A DNA stretch of 64,000 nucleotides, taken from positions 1 through 64,000 of the forward strand of contig JBGAPZ010000010.1 of the NCBI GenBank assembly GCA_044220975.1. Direction: 5' to 3'. The notes beneath the pieces were generated by a model. The model worked only from the letters and a program-made list of their open reading frames with translations. It was not told the origin of the DNA and made no database searches. Of the stretch, positions 42,509 through 51,574 are shown one piece after another (position 1 is the stretch's first letter; every line of letters begins with the position of its first letter). Origin of the DNA: SZUA-430 sp044220975 (GTDB lineage: Bacteria > Pseudomonadota > Alphaproteobacteria > Micropepsales > Micropepsaceae). The translations under genes were made by a program, and so were the position numbers.

Positions 42509-44152
42509 ATGTCGTTTGAAAGTCTCGGCCTGTCGGCCGATTTGCTCCGCGCGATTGCGGAAGCTGGTTACACCACGCCTACTCCTATCCAAGAAAAAGC
42601 GATCCCGACGGTCTTGGCCGGCCGTGACGTGATGGGTATTGCCCAAACGGGCACAGGCAAGACGGCAGGCTTCACCCTGCCCATGATCCAACGCTTGGCC
42701 TCGGGTCGCGCAAAGGCGCGCATGCCGCGCTCGCTGATCTTGGAACCGACCCGCGAACTCGCGGCACAGGTAGCCGAGAGCTTCGAGAAATACGGCAAGT
42801 ACCACAAGCTCTCGATGGCGCTGCTGATCGGCGGCGTCTCCTACGAAGAGCAGGACATGAAGATCACGCGCGGCGTCGACGTGCTGATCGCAACACCCGG
42901 TCGCATGCTCGATCATTTTGAACGCGGTAAGCTGCTGCTCAACGGCGTGCAGATCCTCGTGATCGACGAAGCCGATCGCATGCTCGATATGGGCTTCATC
43001 CCCGACATCGAGCGCATCAGCAAGATGCTCCCCTTCACGCGCCAGACGCTGTTCTTCTCGGCAACCATGCCGCCGGAAATCACGCGCCTCGCCGACCAGT
43101 TCTTGTCGAACCCCGAACGCATCGAGGCCTCGCGCCCGGCGACGGCCGCCACCACGATCACGCAGAAGATCATCGCTCTGCCGTCGAACGACAACAAGAT
43201 GAAGCGCGAAGCGCTCCGGCGCCTCATCCGTCGCGAGACGATCACGAACGGCATCATCTTCTGCAACCGCAAGACCGACGTCGACATCGTCTACAAGTCG
43301 CTCACCAAGCACGGCTTCTCAGTGGCGGCCCTGCACGGCGACCTGCCGCAGCCCGTGCGCACCAAGACGTTGGAAAACTTCCGCGCCGGTCAAGTTCAGT
43401 TGCTGTGCGCGAGCGACGTCGCCGCGCGCGGTCTAGACATTCCCGCGGTGAGCCACGTCTTCAATTTTGACGTGCCGATCCACGCCGACGACTACATCCA
43501 TCGCATCGGCCGCACCGGCCGCGCAGGTCGCGAGGGTTGCGCGCTGATGCTGGCCGGACCCAGCGATTACAAATATCTCGGCGCAATCGAGAAACTGACC
43601 GGGATGCCGCTGGTACGCGAGGAAATGAACGATATCGAAGTCACGCCCGACCACCGCTCGCATCGCGGCGAGCGCGACGGCAAACGTAGCGGTGGCCGCG
43701 ACCGTGATAAGCGGCGTGGACGCGATCATCATCGCGGCGACAAGCCGTACCACGATGAAGTGGCCTCGATGGCGCCGGTCGAACCTGGTGCAGCAGCAGC
43801 TGCAGCGCCCTCCGCACCAGCACCTGCTGCATCCGCCGAACAACCCGCTAAGCGCGCCGACAAGCCGCAGCGCGATCGCCACCCGCGCCGCGACGGCGCC
43901 CCGCGCGACAATCGCCAGCGCAATCATCCGCCGCGCAAGCCGGAAGCGCAGAAGGAAGCTGCGAAAGCGCAAGCGCCTCAGCGCGACAAACCGCGTCAAG
44001 AGAAGCCCGCGCAAGAAAAGCGTCAGCGCCACGAACAGCGCGACGACACCACGCCAACCGGCCCCGGCATGGGCCCGAACACCCCGGCATTCCTGTTGCG
44101 TCCGGTACCGCAGCACCTCATGCGCCGGAAAAAGGAAAGCGAGCCGGTCTAA
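42509..44152 (+). CDS. DEAD-box ATP-dependent RNA helicase (RhlE-like)
   Basis: A 547-residue RNA helicase. The core shows the Q motif (YTTPTPIQEKAIP), Walker A AQTGTGKT (45-52), PTRELA, TPGRMLDH, DEAD in VIDEADRMLDMG, the SAT motif in FFSATMPPE, and HRIGRTGRAGREG. The tail after about residue 365 is low-complexity and strongly basic (Arg/Lys/Asp/Pro repeats), ending with PNTPAFLLRPVP, a conserved end in alphaproteobacterial RhlE proteins. It should unwind rRNA or mRNA, often important in the cold. An in-frame TTG at 42500, four bases behind AGGAG, is an alternative start. Confidence 0.94.
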   Translation: MSFESLGLSADLLRAIAEAGYTTPTPIQEKAIPTVLAGRDVMGIAQTGTGKTAGFTLPMIQRLASGRAKARMPRSLILEPTRELAAQVAESFEKYGKYHKLSMALLIGGVSYEEQDMKITRGVDVLIATPGRMLDHFERGKLLLNGVQILVIDEADRMLDMGFIPDIERISKMLPFTRQTLFFSATMPPEITRLADQFLSNPERIEASRPATAATTITQKIIALPSNDNKMKREALRRLIRRETITNGIIFCNRKTDVDIVYKSLTKHGFSVAALHGDLPQPVRTKTLENFRAGQVQLLCASDVAARGLDIPAVSHVFNFDVPIHADDYIHRIGRTGRAGREGCALMLAGPSDYKYLGAIEKLTGMPLVREEMNDIEVTPDHRSHRGERDGKRSGGRDRDKRRGRDHHRGDKPYHDEVASMAPVEPGAAAAAAPSAPAPAASAEQPAKRADKPQRDRHPRRDGAPRDNRQRNHPPRKPEAQKEAAKAQAPQRDKPRQEKPAQEKRQRHEQRDDTTPTGPGMGPNTPAFLLRPVPQHLMRRKKESEPV

Positions 44153-44173
44153 CAACCGGCCCGCCTTTGCCGT

Positions 44174-45616
44174 TTAGCGCTTAATCGTTGCCGTCAGTTG
44201 CTTCTGCAATCCGTCGCCGTATGGCGCACGCAGGTTCGCAAGCTGCTTCTCGACAAGCGACGACGTGGGCTGGCTATAGACCGCCTTGCGGTGACTGAAC
44301 TGACGGAAGCCGTCGATCCCGTGATATGCGCCCATGCCCGATGGCCCCACGCCACCGAACGGCAGGTCTTCCATCGCCACATGCATGATCGTGTCGTTCA
44401 CAGTGACACCGCCTGAGGTCGTGCGCGTAAGCACGCGCTCTTTCTCGCCGGCGTCCTCGCCGAAATAGTAGAGCCCAAGCGGCCGGGCCTTCGCGTTGAT
44501 GTAACCGATCGCCTCGTCGACCGATTTGTAGGTCTTGATTGGCAGCACCGGACCGAAGATCTCGTCCTGCATCACCTTCATATCGTCCGTCGGGTCAATG
44601 ATGAACGTCGGCGCGATTTTATGATGTGGCTGCTGGGATAGATTCTCCTTCGCCGGGTTGACCTCGACGACCTTTGCGCCCTTGGCCTTCGCCTCGTCGA
44701 TATAGCCGCGCAAGCGATCGTAGTGCCGTTGGTTGATCACCGACGTGTAGTCGGGATTGTCCTTCAGCGTCGGGTACATTTTCGCAACCGCGGCAGACGC
44801 CTTACTCACGAACTCGTCGCGCTGGCTTTCGGCCACGAAAACATAGTCTGGCGCCAGACAAATCTGCCCCGCGTTCATCGTCTTGCCCTGCATCACGCGC
44901 GCCGCGGTCTGCTCCATATTGGCGCCCTGCCCCACGATCACCGGCGACTTGCCGCCAAGTTCAAGCGTCAGCGGCGTCAGGTTCTCAGCCGCCGCCCGCA
45001 TCACGTGATGCGCGATCGAGGTCGCGCCCGTGAACAACAGATGGTCGAACGGCAAGCGGCTGAAGGCATCGCCGACCTCAGGTCCGCCGAGGCAGACCGC
45101 AATTTCCGCCTCGTCGAACACCTTGCGGAACATCGTCGCCATCAACTCCGACGTTGCGGGCGTAAACTCCGACGGTTTGATCATGCAGCGGTTGCCGGCA
45201 GCCAAAACGCCGGCAAGCGGCGTGAAGGTCAGGTTCACCGGAAAATTCCACGGCGCGATGACGCCGACGACGCCCAGCGGCTGATAGTGGATCTCAGCCT
45301 TCGCACCGAGCCAGCCCAGGATCGCGGGCGTCGGCTTGCGCTTCTCCATCTTCATCCACTTGCGCAAGTTCTCTTTCGCGTGCTTGAGCGGCCCGATCGA
45401 TCCCGACACATCCGTGAACTTCGTCATCTGCGGCGAGCGGCTGCCGAAGTCCTTGTTCAACGCGTCCGCGATCTGATCCTGATAATCGACGAGTAGCGCG
45501 ATGCAGCGGTCGAGACGATCGATCCGAACCTCGGCACTCGGCGGTCCGTCGCGCAGATAAGCCGCACGTTGCTTATCCAGAAGCGCGCGCATCGATTGGG
45601 CGGTCGCAGTCGTCAT
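44174..45616 (-). CDS. Coniferyl-aldehyde-dehydrogenase-type ALDH
   Basis: An NAD(P)-dependent aldehyde dehydrogenase of 480 residues. IAPWNFPVNLT, the general base Glu219 in LTLELGGKSP, the nucleophile Cys253 in NAGQICLAPDYV and EIFGPVLPI are intact. The cysteine context GQICLAPDY and the ending ending near PYGDGLQKQL place it in the coniferyl aldehyde dehydrogenase branch (CalB), which accepts aromatic and medium-chain aldehydes. AAAGGA nine bases before the ATG supports the start. It converges with the helicase gene and may oxidise aldehydes from the oxygenases of this region. Confidence 0.93.
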   Translation of the reverse strand: MTTATAQSMRALLDKQRAAYLRDGPPSAEVRIDRLDRCIALLVDYQDQIADALNKDFGSRSPQMTKFTDVSGSIGPLKHAKENLRKWMKMEKRKPTPAILGWLGAKAEIHYQPLGVVGVIAPWNFPVNLTFTPLAGVLAAGNRCMIKPSEFTPATSELMATMFRKVFDEAEIAVCLGGPEVGDAFSRLPFDHLLFTGATSIAHHVMRAAAENLTPLTLELGGKSPVIVGQGANMEQTAARVMQGKTMNAGQICLAPDYVFVAESQRDEFVSKASAAVAKMYPTLKDNPDYTSVINQRHYDRLRGYIDEAKAKGAKVVEVNPAKENLSQQPHHKIAPTFIIDPTDDMKVMQDEIFGPVLPIKTYKSVDEAIGYINAKARPLGLYYFGEDAGEKERVLTRTTSGGVTVNDTIMHVAMEDLPFGGVGPSGMGAYHGIDGFRQFSHRKAVYSQPTSSLVEKQLANLRAPYGDGLQKQLTATIKR

Positions 45617-45869
45617 GAGCAGGGTCCTTTCATAGGTCGGTTCGGAAATGCCGGAATGTCTCGTTATAGACCAAAAAGGCGCGGTCGGGGAATTGTCAGG
45701 TTAACGACCGCACCGCGAAAACGCCCCGCAGCCGCCACCCGGACCTTAATGCTCCCACATCGCAGTCGGCAGCAATTTAATCGAATTTTTGGCCGCGGGT
45801 GCAATCATCGTCGAAACGAAACAGGTGGGTGTGCCGCAGAACGTATGCGGCTGCACAAGGAGTTTGCCG

Positions 45870-46919
45870 GTGCACTATTGGGAACAACCAAGCCATGCGC
45901 GCAGCCTCAGCGACCGCTCGCTGGAATTGATGCGCGAGTACGGCATCGTGCCAACACCGCCGAACTACGAACTCTGGTTCAACTACGCGATCGGTCAGAA
46001 CCAGGAACTCGTCAACGCATTGAACACCGCCATTGCGGAAGGCCGCGCAACGGACGCAGCTTTCACGCAAACCACCTACGCCCGCTTCTTTGGAACGCCG
46101 CGCCCCGCCGAAATCGGTGACATGGGCGCCAAGCTGCAGCAAGAAGTCCAAAAGTCGAAGAGCGCGATCGAACACGCGACCAAAGACATGGCAAGCCACG
46201 GCAAACTGCTCGCCGAAGCGGCGGCGGCTCTCGCAAACGGTGGCAACGTCAAAGGCGTCGTCGATCGCGTCGCCGAAGCAACCCGCGCTCTGCAGACGAG
46301 CCACACCGCCCTGGAAGCCCACTTCGACCAAACCGGCCGGGAGATGGAAACGTTGCGCCAGCGCTCCGAAACGGTGACAGCCGAAAATCGCCTGGACCAG
46401 CTGACCGGTCTCTTTAGCCGCGCGAGCTTCGACGAACGCCTGGAGCCGATGCTGGGCGAAGCCGAGTACAACAAGGCGCCGCTCTGCATCCTGATCGCCG
46501 ATGTCGACAGCTTCCGTAAGTTCAACGACACCTGGGGTCACGCGACGGGCGATCACGTGCTGCGCCTCGTCGCTCAGTGCTTCAAATCGAACACACGCGA
46601 ACGTGACGCCGCCGCGAGATTCGGCGGCGAAGAGTTTGCCGTAGCCCTTCCGAACGCCGAACTTGCGAGCGCAGCGCGCATCGCCGAAAAAATCCGTCAA
46701 ACCGTCCAGTCCCGCAAGATCGTCAAGCGCTCGACGGGCGAGACCTTAGGCTCGATCACGCTCTCGATCGGCGTGGCCGAGCACCGTGCCGGCGAGCCGA
46801 TCGCTGAAACGGTACGGCGTGCGGCCAGTCACCTCGACGCTGCCAAACGAGCCGGCCGCAACCGCGTCATCTGCGACGACGCCGATTCCGCTACGGAAGT
46901 CGCTCACGCCCGCGCGTGA
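45870..46919 (+). CDS. Diguanylate cyclase (GGDEF domain)
   Basis: A cytoplasmic c-di-GMP synthase of 349 residues. The start is GTG with AAGGAG seven bases upstream. The N-terminal 165 residues begin SLELMREYGIVPTPPNYELWF, a conserved helical module seen in alphaproteobacterial cyclases, with a coiled coil (about 85-170). The catalytic domain opens DQLTGLFSRASFDERL and has GGEEF (252-256); the inhibitory RxxD site (RERD, 243-246) lies exactly five residues before it. It should therefore be active and product-inhibited. No phosphodiesterase is adjacent. Confidence 0.93.
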   Translation: MHYWEQPSHARSLSDRSLELMREYGIVPTPPNYELWFNYAIGQNQELVNALNTAIAEGRATDAAFTQTTYARFFGTPRPAEIGDMGAKLQQEVQKSKSAIEHATKDMASHGKLLAEAAAALANGGNVKGVVDRVAEATRALQTSHTALEAHFDQTGREMETLRQRSETVTAENRLDQLTGLFSRASFDERLEPMLGEAEYNKAPLCILIADVDSFRKFNDTWGHATGDHVLRLVAQCFKSNTRERDAAARFGGEEFAVALPNAELASAARIAEKIRQTVQSRKIVKRSTGETLGSITLSIGVAEHRAGEPIAETVRRAASHLDAAKRAGRNRVICDDADSATEVAHARA

Positions 46920-46991
46920 GCGCAAACGGCCGCGTGTTGCAAGACGGCTGAACCTGTGGTGGCTTGAAGCCTCAACGCTTCGAGCACCCCA

Positions 46992-47795
46992 ATGTCCTAC
47001 GAAAATATCCTGGTCGAAACGGCGGGTCACGTCGCAACGCTGACGCTGAACCGTCCCACATCGCTCAACAGCCTGAACAAGGGCCTGATCGACGATGTAC
47101 GCAACGCGCTACGAGCGCTGCGCAACGACGCGAACGTGAAGGCGCTGATCGTAACCGGCGCGGGCCGCGGCTTCTGCGCCGGTGCCGACCTCGCGAACGC
47201 AGGCTTCAACGATGGCGTCCAGCGGTCCGTCGGCGAGGGCATCTCTCATTCGATGGAGATCGCCTACAATCCGCTCGTCCGCGATCTGACCGAGTTTCCA
47301 AAACCCGTCGTCGTCGCGGTGAACGGCGTTGCGGCAGGCGGCGGCGTAGGCCTCGCGCTAAGCGGCGACATCGTGATCGCCGCCAAATCGTCCTACTTCG
47401 TGCAAGTCTTCGGACCCAAACTCGGCCTCGTGCCCGACATGGGCTGCACCTGGTTCTTCCCGCACTTGCTGGGCCGCGCGCGCTCGCGCGCTTTGGCAAT
47501 GCTGGGCGACCGACTACCGGCAGAGAAAGCCGCCGAATGGGGCTTGATCTGGGCCGCCGTCGACGACGCGCAGCTGTTGACAGAAGCGCGCACGCTGGCC
47601 GAGCGCCTGTCGAAAGGTCCCACATTGGCGTTCGGCGCGATCAAGCGCACACTCGACGCCGCCGGTGAAAACACTCTGGACCAGCAACTCGAACTCGAAC
47701 GCCGCACGCAGCAAATGCTCGGCGATACGGATGACTTCCGCGAAGGCGTGACCGCCTTCCTCACGAAGCGCGACGCTCAATTCAAAGGCAAATAG
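46992..47795 (+). CDS. Enoyl-CoA hydratase/isomerase, PaaG-like (copy 1)
   Basis: A crotonase-fold protein of 267 residues. The CoA-binding loop GAGRGFCAGADL and the oxyanion segment NGVAAGGGVGLAL are present. At the active site FGPKLGLVPDMGCTWFFP the first Glu of classical hydratases is missing and only an Asp remains, as in PaaG-type isomerases, so isomerisation is more likely than hydration. The next gene is a paralogue 13 bases downstream. No strong ribosome site precedes the ATG. Confidence 0.92.
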   Translation: MSYENILVETAGHVATLTLNRPTSLNSLNKGLIDDVRNALRALRNDANVKALIVTGAGRGFCAGADLANAGFNDGVQRSVGEGISHSMEIAYNPLVRDLTEFPKPVVVAVNGVAAGGGVGLALSGDIVIAAKSSYFVQVFGPKLGLVPDMGCTWFFPHLLGRARSRALAMLGDRLPAEKAAEWGLIWAAVDDAQLLTEARTLAERLSKGPTLAFGAIKRTLDAAGENTLDQQLELERRTQQMLGDTDDFREGVTAFLTKRDAQFKGK

Positions 47796-47808
47796 ACGGA
47801 GAGACTCC

Positions 47809-48609
47809 ATGGATTTCGAACGCGTAAAAGTCGACGTGCAAGGCCGCGTCGGCGTGTTGACGCTAAACCACCCCGAAGTGATGAACGCGGTCAGCCCCGA
47901 AATGCTGAACGGCCTCATCGCCGCGATGACCTATATCGAGCGTCCCGACACCGGCATCCGCGCGCTTGTCTTCACCGGCACCGGACGCGGCTTTTGCGCC
48001 GGCGCAAACTTGAGCGGTGGCCCATCGTCAGGCGCATTCAAACCTGAAGAACGCGACGCGGGCGCAGCGCTGGAGACGATGTATCACCCGTTCCTGCGCC
48101 GCCTGCGCAATCTGAAGGTGCCGCTTGTCACCGCCGTGAACGGTGCAGCCGCCGGTGTCGGCATGAGCTTCGCGCTGATGGGCGACATGATCTTAGCGGC
48201 AAAGTCCGCTTACTTTCTGCAAGCCTTCCGCCGCATCGGTCTCGTGCCCGACGGCGGCTCGACCTGGTTACTGCCCCGCCTCGTGGGCAGCGCCCGCGCA
48301 AAAGAACTCTCGCTGCTCGGCGAAAAGCTGAGCGCCGACAAGGCGCTCGACTGGGGTCTGATCAATCGCGTCTACGACGACGCCGACCTCATGCCGCAAG
48401 CGATGGCGCTCGCCGAAGAACTGGCGCACGGGCCCACAGTCGCGCTCGGCCTCATTCGCCAGCTCTATTGGCAAAGCGAGCACAACACATACGAAGAACA
48501 ACTCGATGCCGAGCGCCAAGCCCAAAAGCTCGCCGGCCGCGCCGAAGACTTCACAGAAGGCGTCACCGCCTTTCTGCAAAAACGCAAAGCCGACTTCAAA
48601 GGTCGCTAG
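47809..48609 (+). CDS. Enoyl-CoA hydratase/isomerase, PaaG-like (copy 2)
   Basis: A crotonase of 266 residues, paralogous to the gene upstream. GTGRGFCAGANL, NGAAAGVGMSFAL and FRRIGLVPDGGSTWLLPRLVG are present; again an Asp in LVPDGG replaces the usual second Glu and no first Glu is seen. Both copies end in the same way (EGVTAFLxKRxAxFKG). GGAGAG seven bases before the ATG sets the start. Tandem copies could form a heteromer or handle different CoA esters in ring or fatty-acid breakdown. Confidence 0.92.
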   Translation: MDFERVKVDVQGRVGVLTLNHPEVMNAVSPEMLNGLIAAMTYIERPDTGIRALVFTGTGRGFCAGANLSGGPSSGAFKPEERDAGAALETMYHPFLRRLRNLKVPLVTAVNGAAAGVGMSFALMGDMILAAKSAYFLQAFRRIGLVPDGGSTWLLPRLVGSARAKELSLLGEKLSADKALDWGLINRVYDDADLMPQAMALAEELAHGPTVALGLIRQLYWQSEHNTYEEQLDAERQAQKLAGRAEDFTEGVTAFLQKRKADFKGR

Positions 48610-49040
48610 TTCCGGTCGCCTGGTACTTCGGGGAAGCGCACGACAAAGCGCGCTTGCCCCGACTTCGGCGCCGTGAACTTCTCGGTCTTGGCAAATGACT
48701 CATATGTCGCGTGCAGGACGTACTTGCCGGGCTCTAGGTTGGCCAATATCCACGGGCTGTCGCACGTGACCTCGAACATCATCGTGCCGTCGGCCCTCGC
48801 AACCGACAGCACGACGTCGCTGAGATACTGTGCGTCGGCGTTCGCGAACTCGATCCTGACCGGATAGCCCGCCCAGCGCGAATCGTTGCGCGCATCCTCA
48901 CCAACGCCAGTGCACACGAGATCGAGGCCGTTCACCACGACCGGTTGATCCGGCGGCAATGGCTGCACGTCAGCCGCCAGCGCTGCGGCACAGCCGGCCA
49001 GCATGACGCCCACAAGACCGATAACCTTGAACGAATTCAT
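48606..49040 (-). CDS. Small exported protein, possible lipoprotein
   Basis: A 144-residue exported protein of unknown function. AGGAGG five bases before the ATG sets the start. The signal region NSFKVIGLVGVMLAGCAAALA contains LAGC, a good lipobox, but ALA-AD just after it could also be cut by ordinary signal peptidase. The rest resembles a small carboxypeptidase-regulatory or Ig-like fold (LEPGKYVLHATYESFAKTEKF) with two Cys that may form a disulphide. It overlaps the end of the crotonase gene by four bases. Confidence 0.7.
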   Translation of the reverse strand: MNSFKVIGLVGVMLAGCAAALAADVQPLPPDQPVVVNGLDLVCTGVGEDARNDSRWAGYPVRIEFANADAQYLSDVVLSVARADGTMMFEVTCDSPWILANLEPGKYVLHATYESFAKTEKFTAPKSGQARFVVRFPEVPGDRN

Positions 49041-49095
49041 GAGACCTCCTCTCGACACAGTGTCAACGCGCAAAGCCCCAAGCCGCTCCAAATTA

Positions 49096-49866
49096 TCAGA
49101 AATTCACCCTTTGCGTGATGCCGCCGTCGACAATCAAATTCGCACCGGTCGTGAATGTCGACATGGGGCTAGCCAAAAAAACCGCCGCATTGGCGATCTC
49201 CTGTGGCGTGCCCATGCGGCCCGTCGGGTTCGACTTCATTGCCGCGTTGTAGCGGTCGGGCATGTTCTGCTCGATCATGTTCCAGACCCCACCTTTGAAG
49301 TAGATGGTTCCCGGCGACACGACGTTCACGCGAATCTTCCGCTTCGCGTGTTCCCGCGCCAGCCCCTTCGCATAGTGGATGAGCGCCGCCTTGATCGCGC
49401 CGTACGCGTTGCCGTTCTGCGCTTCTGCCGCCGACACGGACGAGATCATCACAAAGGCCGCATCGCCGCGCTCGGCTGCTGCCTTCTCAAGATGCGGCCG
49501 CGCCGCCTCGAACGAATTCATCGCTCCCAGAATGTCGATCTTGAGCAGCGACTCCCAAGCCTCGCTGTGCGCACCCATCGTGAGCGCGCTGGCGTTCGAC
49601 ACCAGAATGTCCAACCCGCCAAACGTCTTTGCGACGCCTTCGACCCACGTCTTAAGTTCGTCCGGCTTCGCGATATCGACGGCGGCACCCGTTGCGCGGA
49701 TGCCCTTCTTTGACAGCGCGGAAACCGCTTCTTCCACCTGTTCCGGGTTGCGCGCACAGACGCCGACATCGGCGCCTTCGCTGGCCAGGGTTTCGGCGAT
49801 CGCACGACCGATACCGCGCGTGCCGCCCAGGACGACCGCGCGTTTTCCTTTGAGTTGCAAATCCAT
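49096..49866 (-). CDS. Short-chain dehydrogenase/reductase (SDR)
   Basis: An NAD(P)-dependent oxidoreductase of 256 residues. The nucleotide motif is GGTRGIGRAIAE, the catalytic Ser is in MISSVSAAE, and Tyr and Lys are in AYGAIKAAL, followed by NVVSPGTIYF. It belongs to the FabG-like classical SDRs; the substrate is unknown, but the adjacent crotonases suggest a hydroxyacyl-CoA or alcohol of a degradation route. AAGGAG lies close before the ATG. Confidence 0.93.
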   Translation of the reverse strand: MDLQLKGKRAVVLGGTRGIGRAIAETLASEGADVGVCARNPEQVEEAVSALSKKGIRATGAAVDIAKPDELKTWVEGVAKTFGGLDILVSNASALTMGAHSEAWESLLKIDILGAMNSFEAARPHLEKAAAERGDAAFVMISSVSAAEAQNGNAYGAIKAALIHYAKGLAREHAKRKIRVNVVSPGTIYFKGGVWNMIEQNMPDRYNAAMKSNPTGRMGTPQEIANAAVFLASPMSTFTTGANLIVDGGITQRVNF

Positions 49867-49918
49867 GAGAAGGCTCCTTTGTGGTGGCCTTCTCTTTAGT
49901 CCGCGTCGCCAATGCGCG

Positions 49919-50899
49919 CTATTGAATCTTGATGGCCATGGCGTTCGGCCGTATCCGCGCAGCCGGAACGACCTTGGAATAGGCAGTCTCCGTGCTGACT
50001 GGCAAAGCCTCCGTTGCGACCACAGCTATGCCAGGGTCCGCCTCAGGAACGGTGCGCCCCAACCCTGCCGCAAAATTGCTGCGGATCAGACTTGCAAGCT
50101 GGTCGATTGGCACTTCGTTCTTAGAGATCAACAGGTCGCGATTGTCGGGCGCCGAGGCCGGCAGTTCCGGCCACGGTCCATTCGCTTCGCGCGGAATGCG
50201 CACGAAGAAGCCTTTGCGCGCGTGAAAACGTCCGCGCTGAGGGACGGCGAAATTGCCAATCAGCACCAGATCGAAACCGTCTTTACGCATTTGATCGCGA
50301 TCGACCCGTGCCCACAGCGCCTTGGTTTCTTGGTACTTGCGCTGAATATCGATGATCGAAGTCGATGTAACGAAGTCGATCTCCGCCGCCTTGCGAAACC
50401 CTTCGGGGGCGGGAATCTCAAGAGCCGCCTCAACGCGAAACCGTCCGAACCCTTGGACCAAAACTTCCTGCGACGGCGGCGGTGTCCAGGCTTGCGGATC
50501 TTGCGCCGTCATCCACGGCTCAGCGCCCGCTTGGCGTAACCAAACATCGTTCTCGCCGCGCACATAGACGATCGAGTCGAAACCCGCGCCGGAGGTTTTG
50601 CGCAGCTGAACGGTGGCGCGCTTGTAGTAACCCTTCTCGGCCGCTTCCATCAGAACGGACTCAAACAGCCGGTCGGCAGCTTCAAGTGTCTTCGCCTTGT
50701 CGCTCTCGCCCTTGGCCGCGTCATACGCGACCTGCAAGAAAATCACTTTCGGATTGCCCGTACGCGCGGGTGTATCGCCGGCCGCGAGAAGCTCGAACGC
50801 GTAACCATCGCCCAGATCCAGCGCCATGTGCTCCGCAGCGCGAAGTGCCGGGACAAGCGCAAACACGAGTGCAATGACGAACGTCCAACCGAGTTTCAC
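49919..50899 (-). CDS. Exported hypothetical protein
   Basis: A 326-residue exported protein I do not recognise. The start is GTG with GGGAG seven bases upstream; an earlier GTG (50920) overlaps that site. The signal peptide KLGWTFVIALVFALVPALRAA ends near residue 22. The mature part looks alpha/beta and globular, without clear catalytic motifs or Cys pairs, and contains FLQVAYDAAKGESDKAKTLEAAD and a C-terminal PVSTETAYSKVVPAARIRP. It is followed by the SDR on the same strand 52 bases away. Confidence 0.65.
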   Translation of the reverse strand: MKLGWTFVIALVFALVPALRAAEHMALDLGDGYAFELLAAGDTPARTGNPKVIFLQVAYDAAKGESDKAKTLEAADRLFESVLMEAAEKGYYKRATVQLRKTSGAGFDSIVYVRGENDVWLRQAGAEPWMTAQDPQAWTPPPSQEVLVQGFGRFRVEAALEIPAPEGFRKAAEIDFVTSTSIIDIQRKYQETKALWARVDRDQMRKDGFDLVLIGNFAVPQRGRFHARKGFFVRIPREANGPWPELPASAPDNRDLLISKNEVPIDQLASLIRSNFAAGLGRTVPEADPGIAVVATEALPVSTETAYSKVVPAARIRPNAMAIKIQ

Positions 50900-51298
50900 G
50901 AAAGCGCTCCCACCGATCACGGTTAAAGCTTACGGCTGCCGTAGAAGCCTGACAATGGGTGGCTGGCGCTCACGATTTCGTCAGCACACAGACGAAAGAG
51001 ATCGCAAGCAAATTGCTGCGCGAGAACGCAAAGTTTTCGGCTGTCAACCCCACAAAAATACAGTCACACAACCGCTCATTTTGGCTTGCGCGGTCCCAAA
51101 CGCTTCGCCATCTTTCCGCGTGCGACTGGCTTTGCCTAAAGACGAGTGCTTCCGACGTGCCGCAGTTTTCCGAATGTCCGACCGGACCCTTGGGTTTGCG
51201 ACCCGCCCAACCCTCGACCTCGATAAGTCACGCGCGTTTGGTACGCCCGCGGGCAGTCCGCGGCGCGGCCGTGTATCTATGAAGGAATGGACTGAGCA
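50900..51298. other. Gene-free region before the cold-shock gene
   Basis: 399 bases without a credible gene. The part next to the cold-shock gene probably holds a long 5' leader, common for such genes; TTGGG/CCCAA (about 51191-51215) and a GCCCGCGGGC palindrome (51247-51256) are possible leader structures. A divergent promoter for the exported protein should lie near 50910-50990. Confidence 0.5.
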
Positions 51299-51508
51299 AT
51301 GACGATTGGCGTTGTCAAATTTTTCAACACTTCGAAGGGTTTCGGCTTTATCGCGCCCGACGGCGGCGGCAAGGACGTGTTCGTGCACGTAACCGCACTG
51401 CAGCGTTCGGGCATCACCGACCTGGCCGAAGGCCAGAAGGTGAGCTTTGAGGTAGCGCCCGGCCGCGACGGACGCATCTCGGCAGATAGGTTGAAGCTGA
51501 TCTCCTAA
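51299..51508 (+). CDS. Cold-shock domain protein
   Basis: A 69-residue CspA-family nucleic-acid chaperone. GVVKFFNTSKGFGFIAPDGGGKDVFVH carries both RNP motifs (KGFGFI and VFVHV). The alphaproteobacterial GGGKDVFVH loop is present. It destabilises RNA secondary structure, often at low temperature. A strong intrinsic terminator follows 28 bases after the stop, so it is monocistronic. Confidence 0.95.
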   Translation: MTIGVVKFFNTSKGFGFIAPDGGGKDVFVHVTALQRSGITDLAEGQKVSFEVAPGRDGRISADRLKLIS

Positions 51509-51536
51509 ATAACGACAATCGAATCCGACTTCTCAG

Positions 51537-51569
51537 ACGGCGTGCAGCGAAAGCTCGCGCCGTTTTTTT
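51537..51569 (+). terminator. Rho-independent terminator of the cold-shock gene
   Basis: ACGGCG pairs with CGCCGT, with an inner AGC/GCT closed by a GAAA tetraloop and a small internal loop, followed by seven T. Only the plus strand has the T-run, so it ends the cold-shock transcript and not the converging membrane-protein gene. Confidence 0.85.
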
Positions 51570-51574
51570 CTTGC

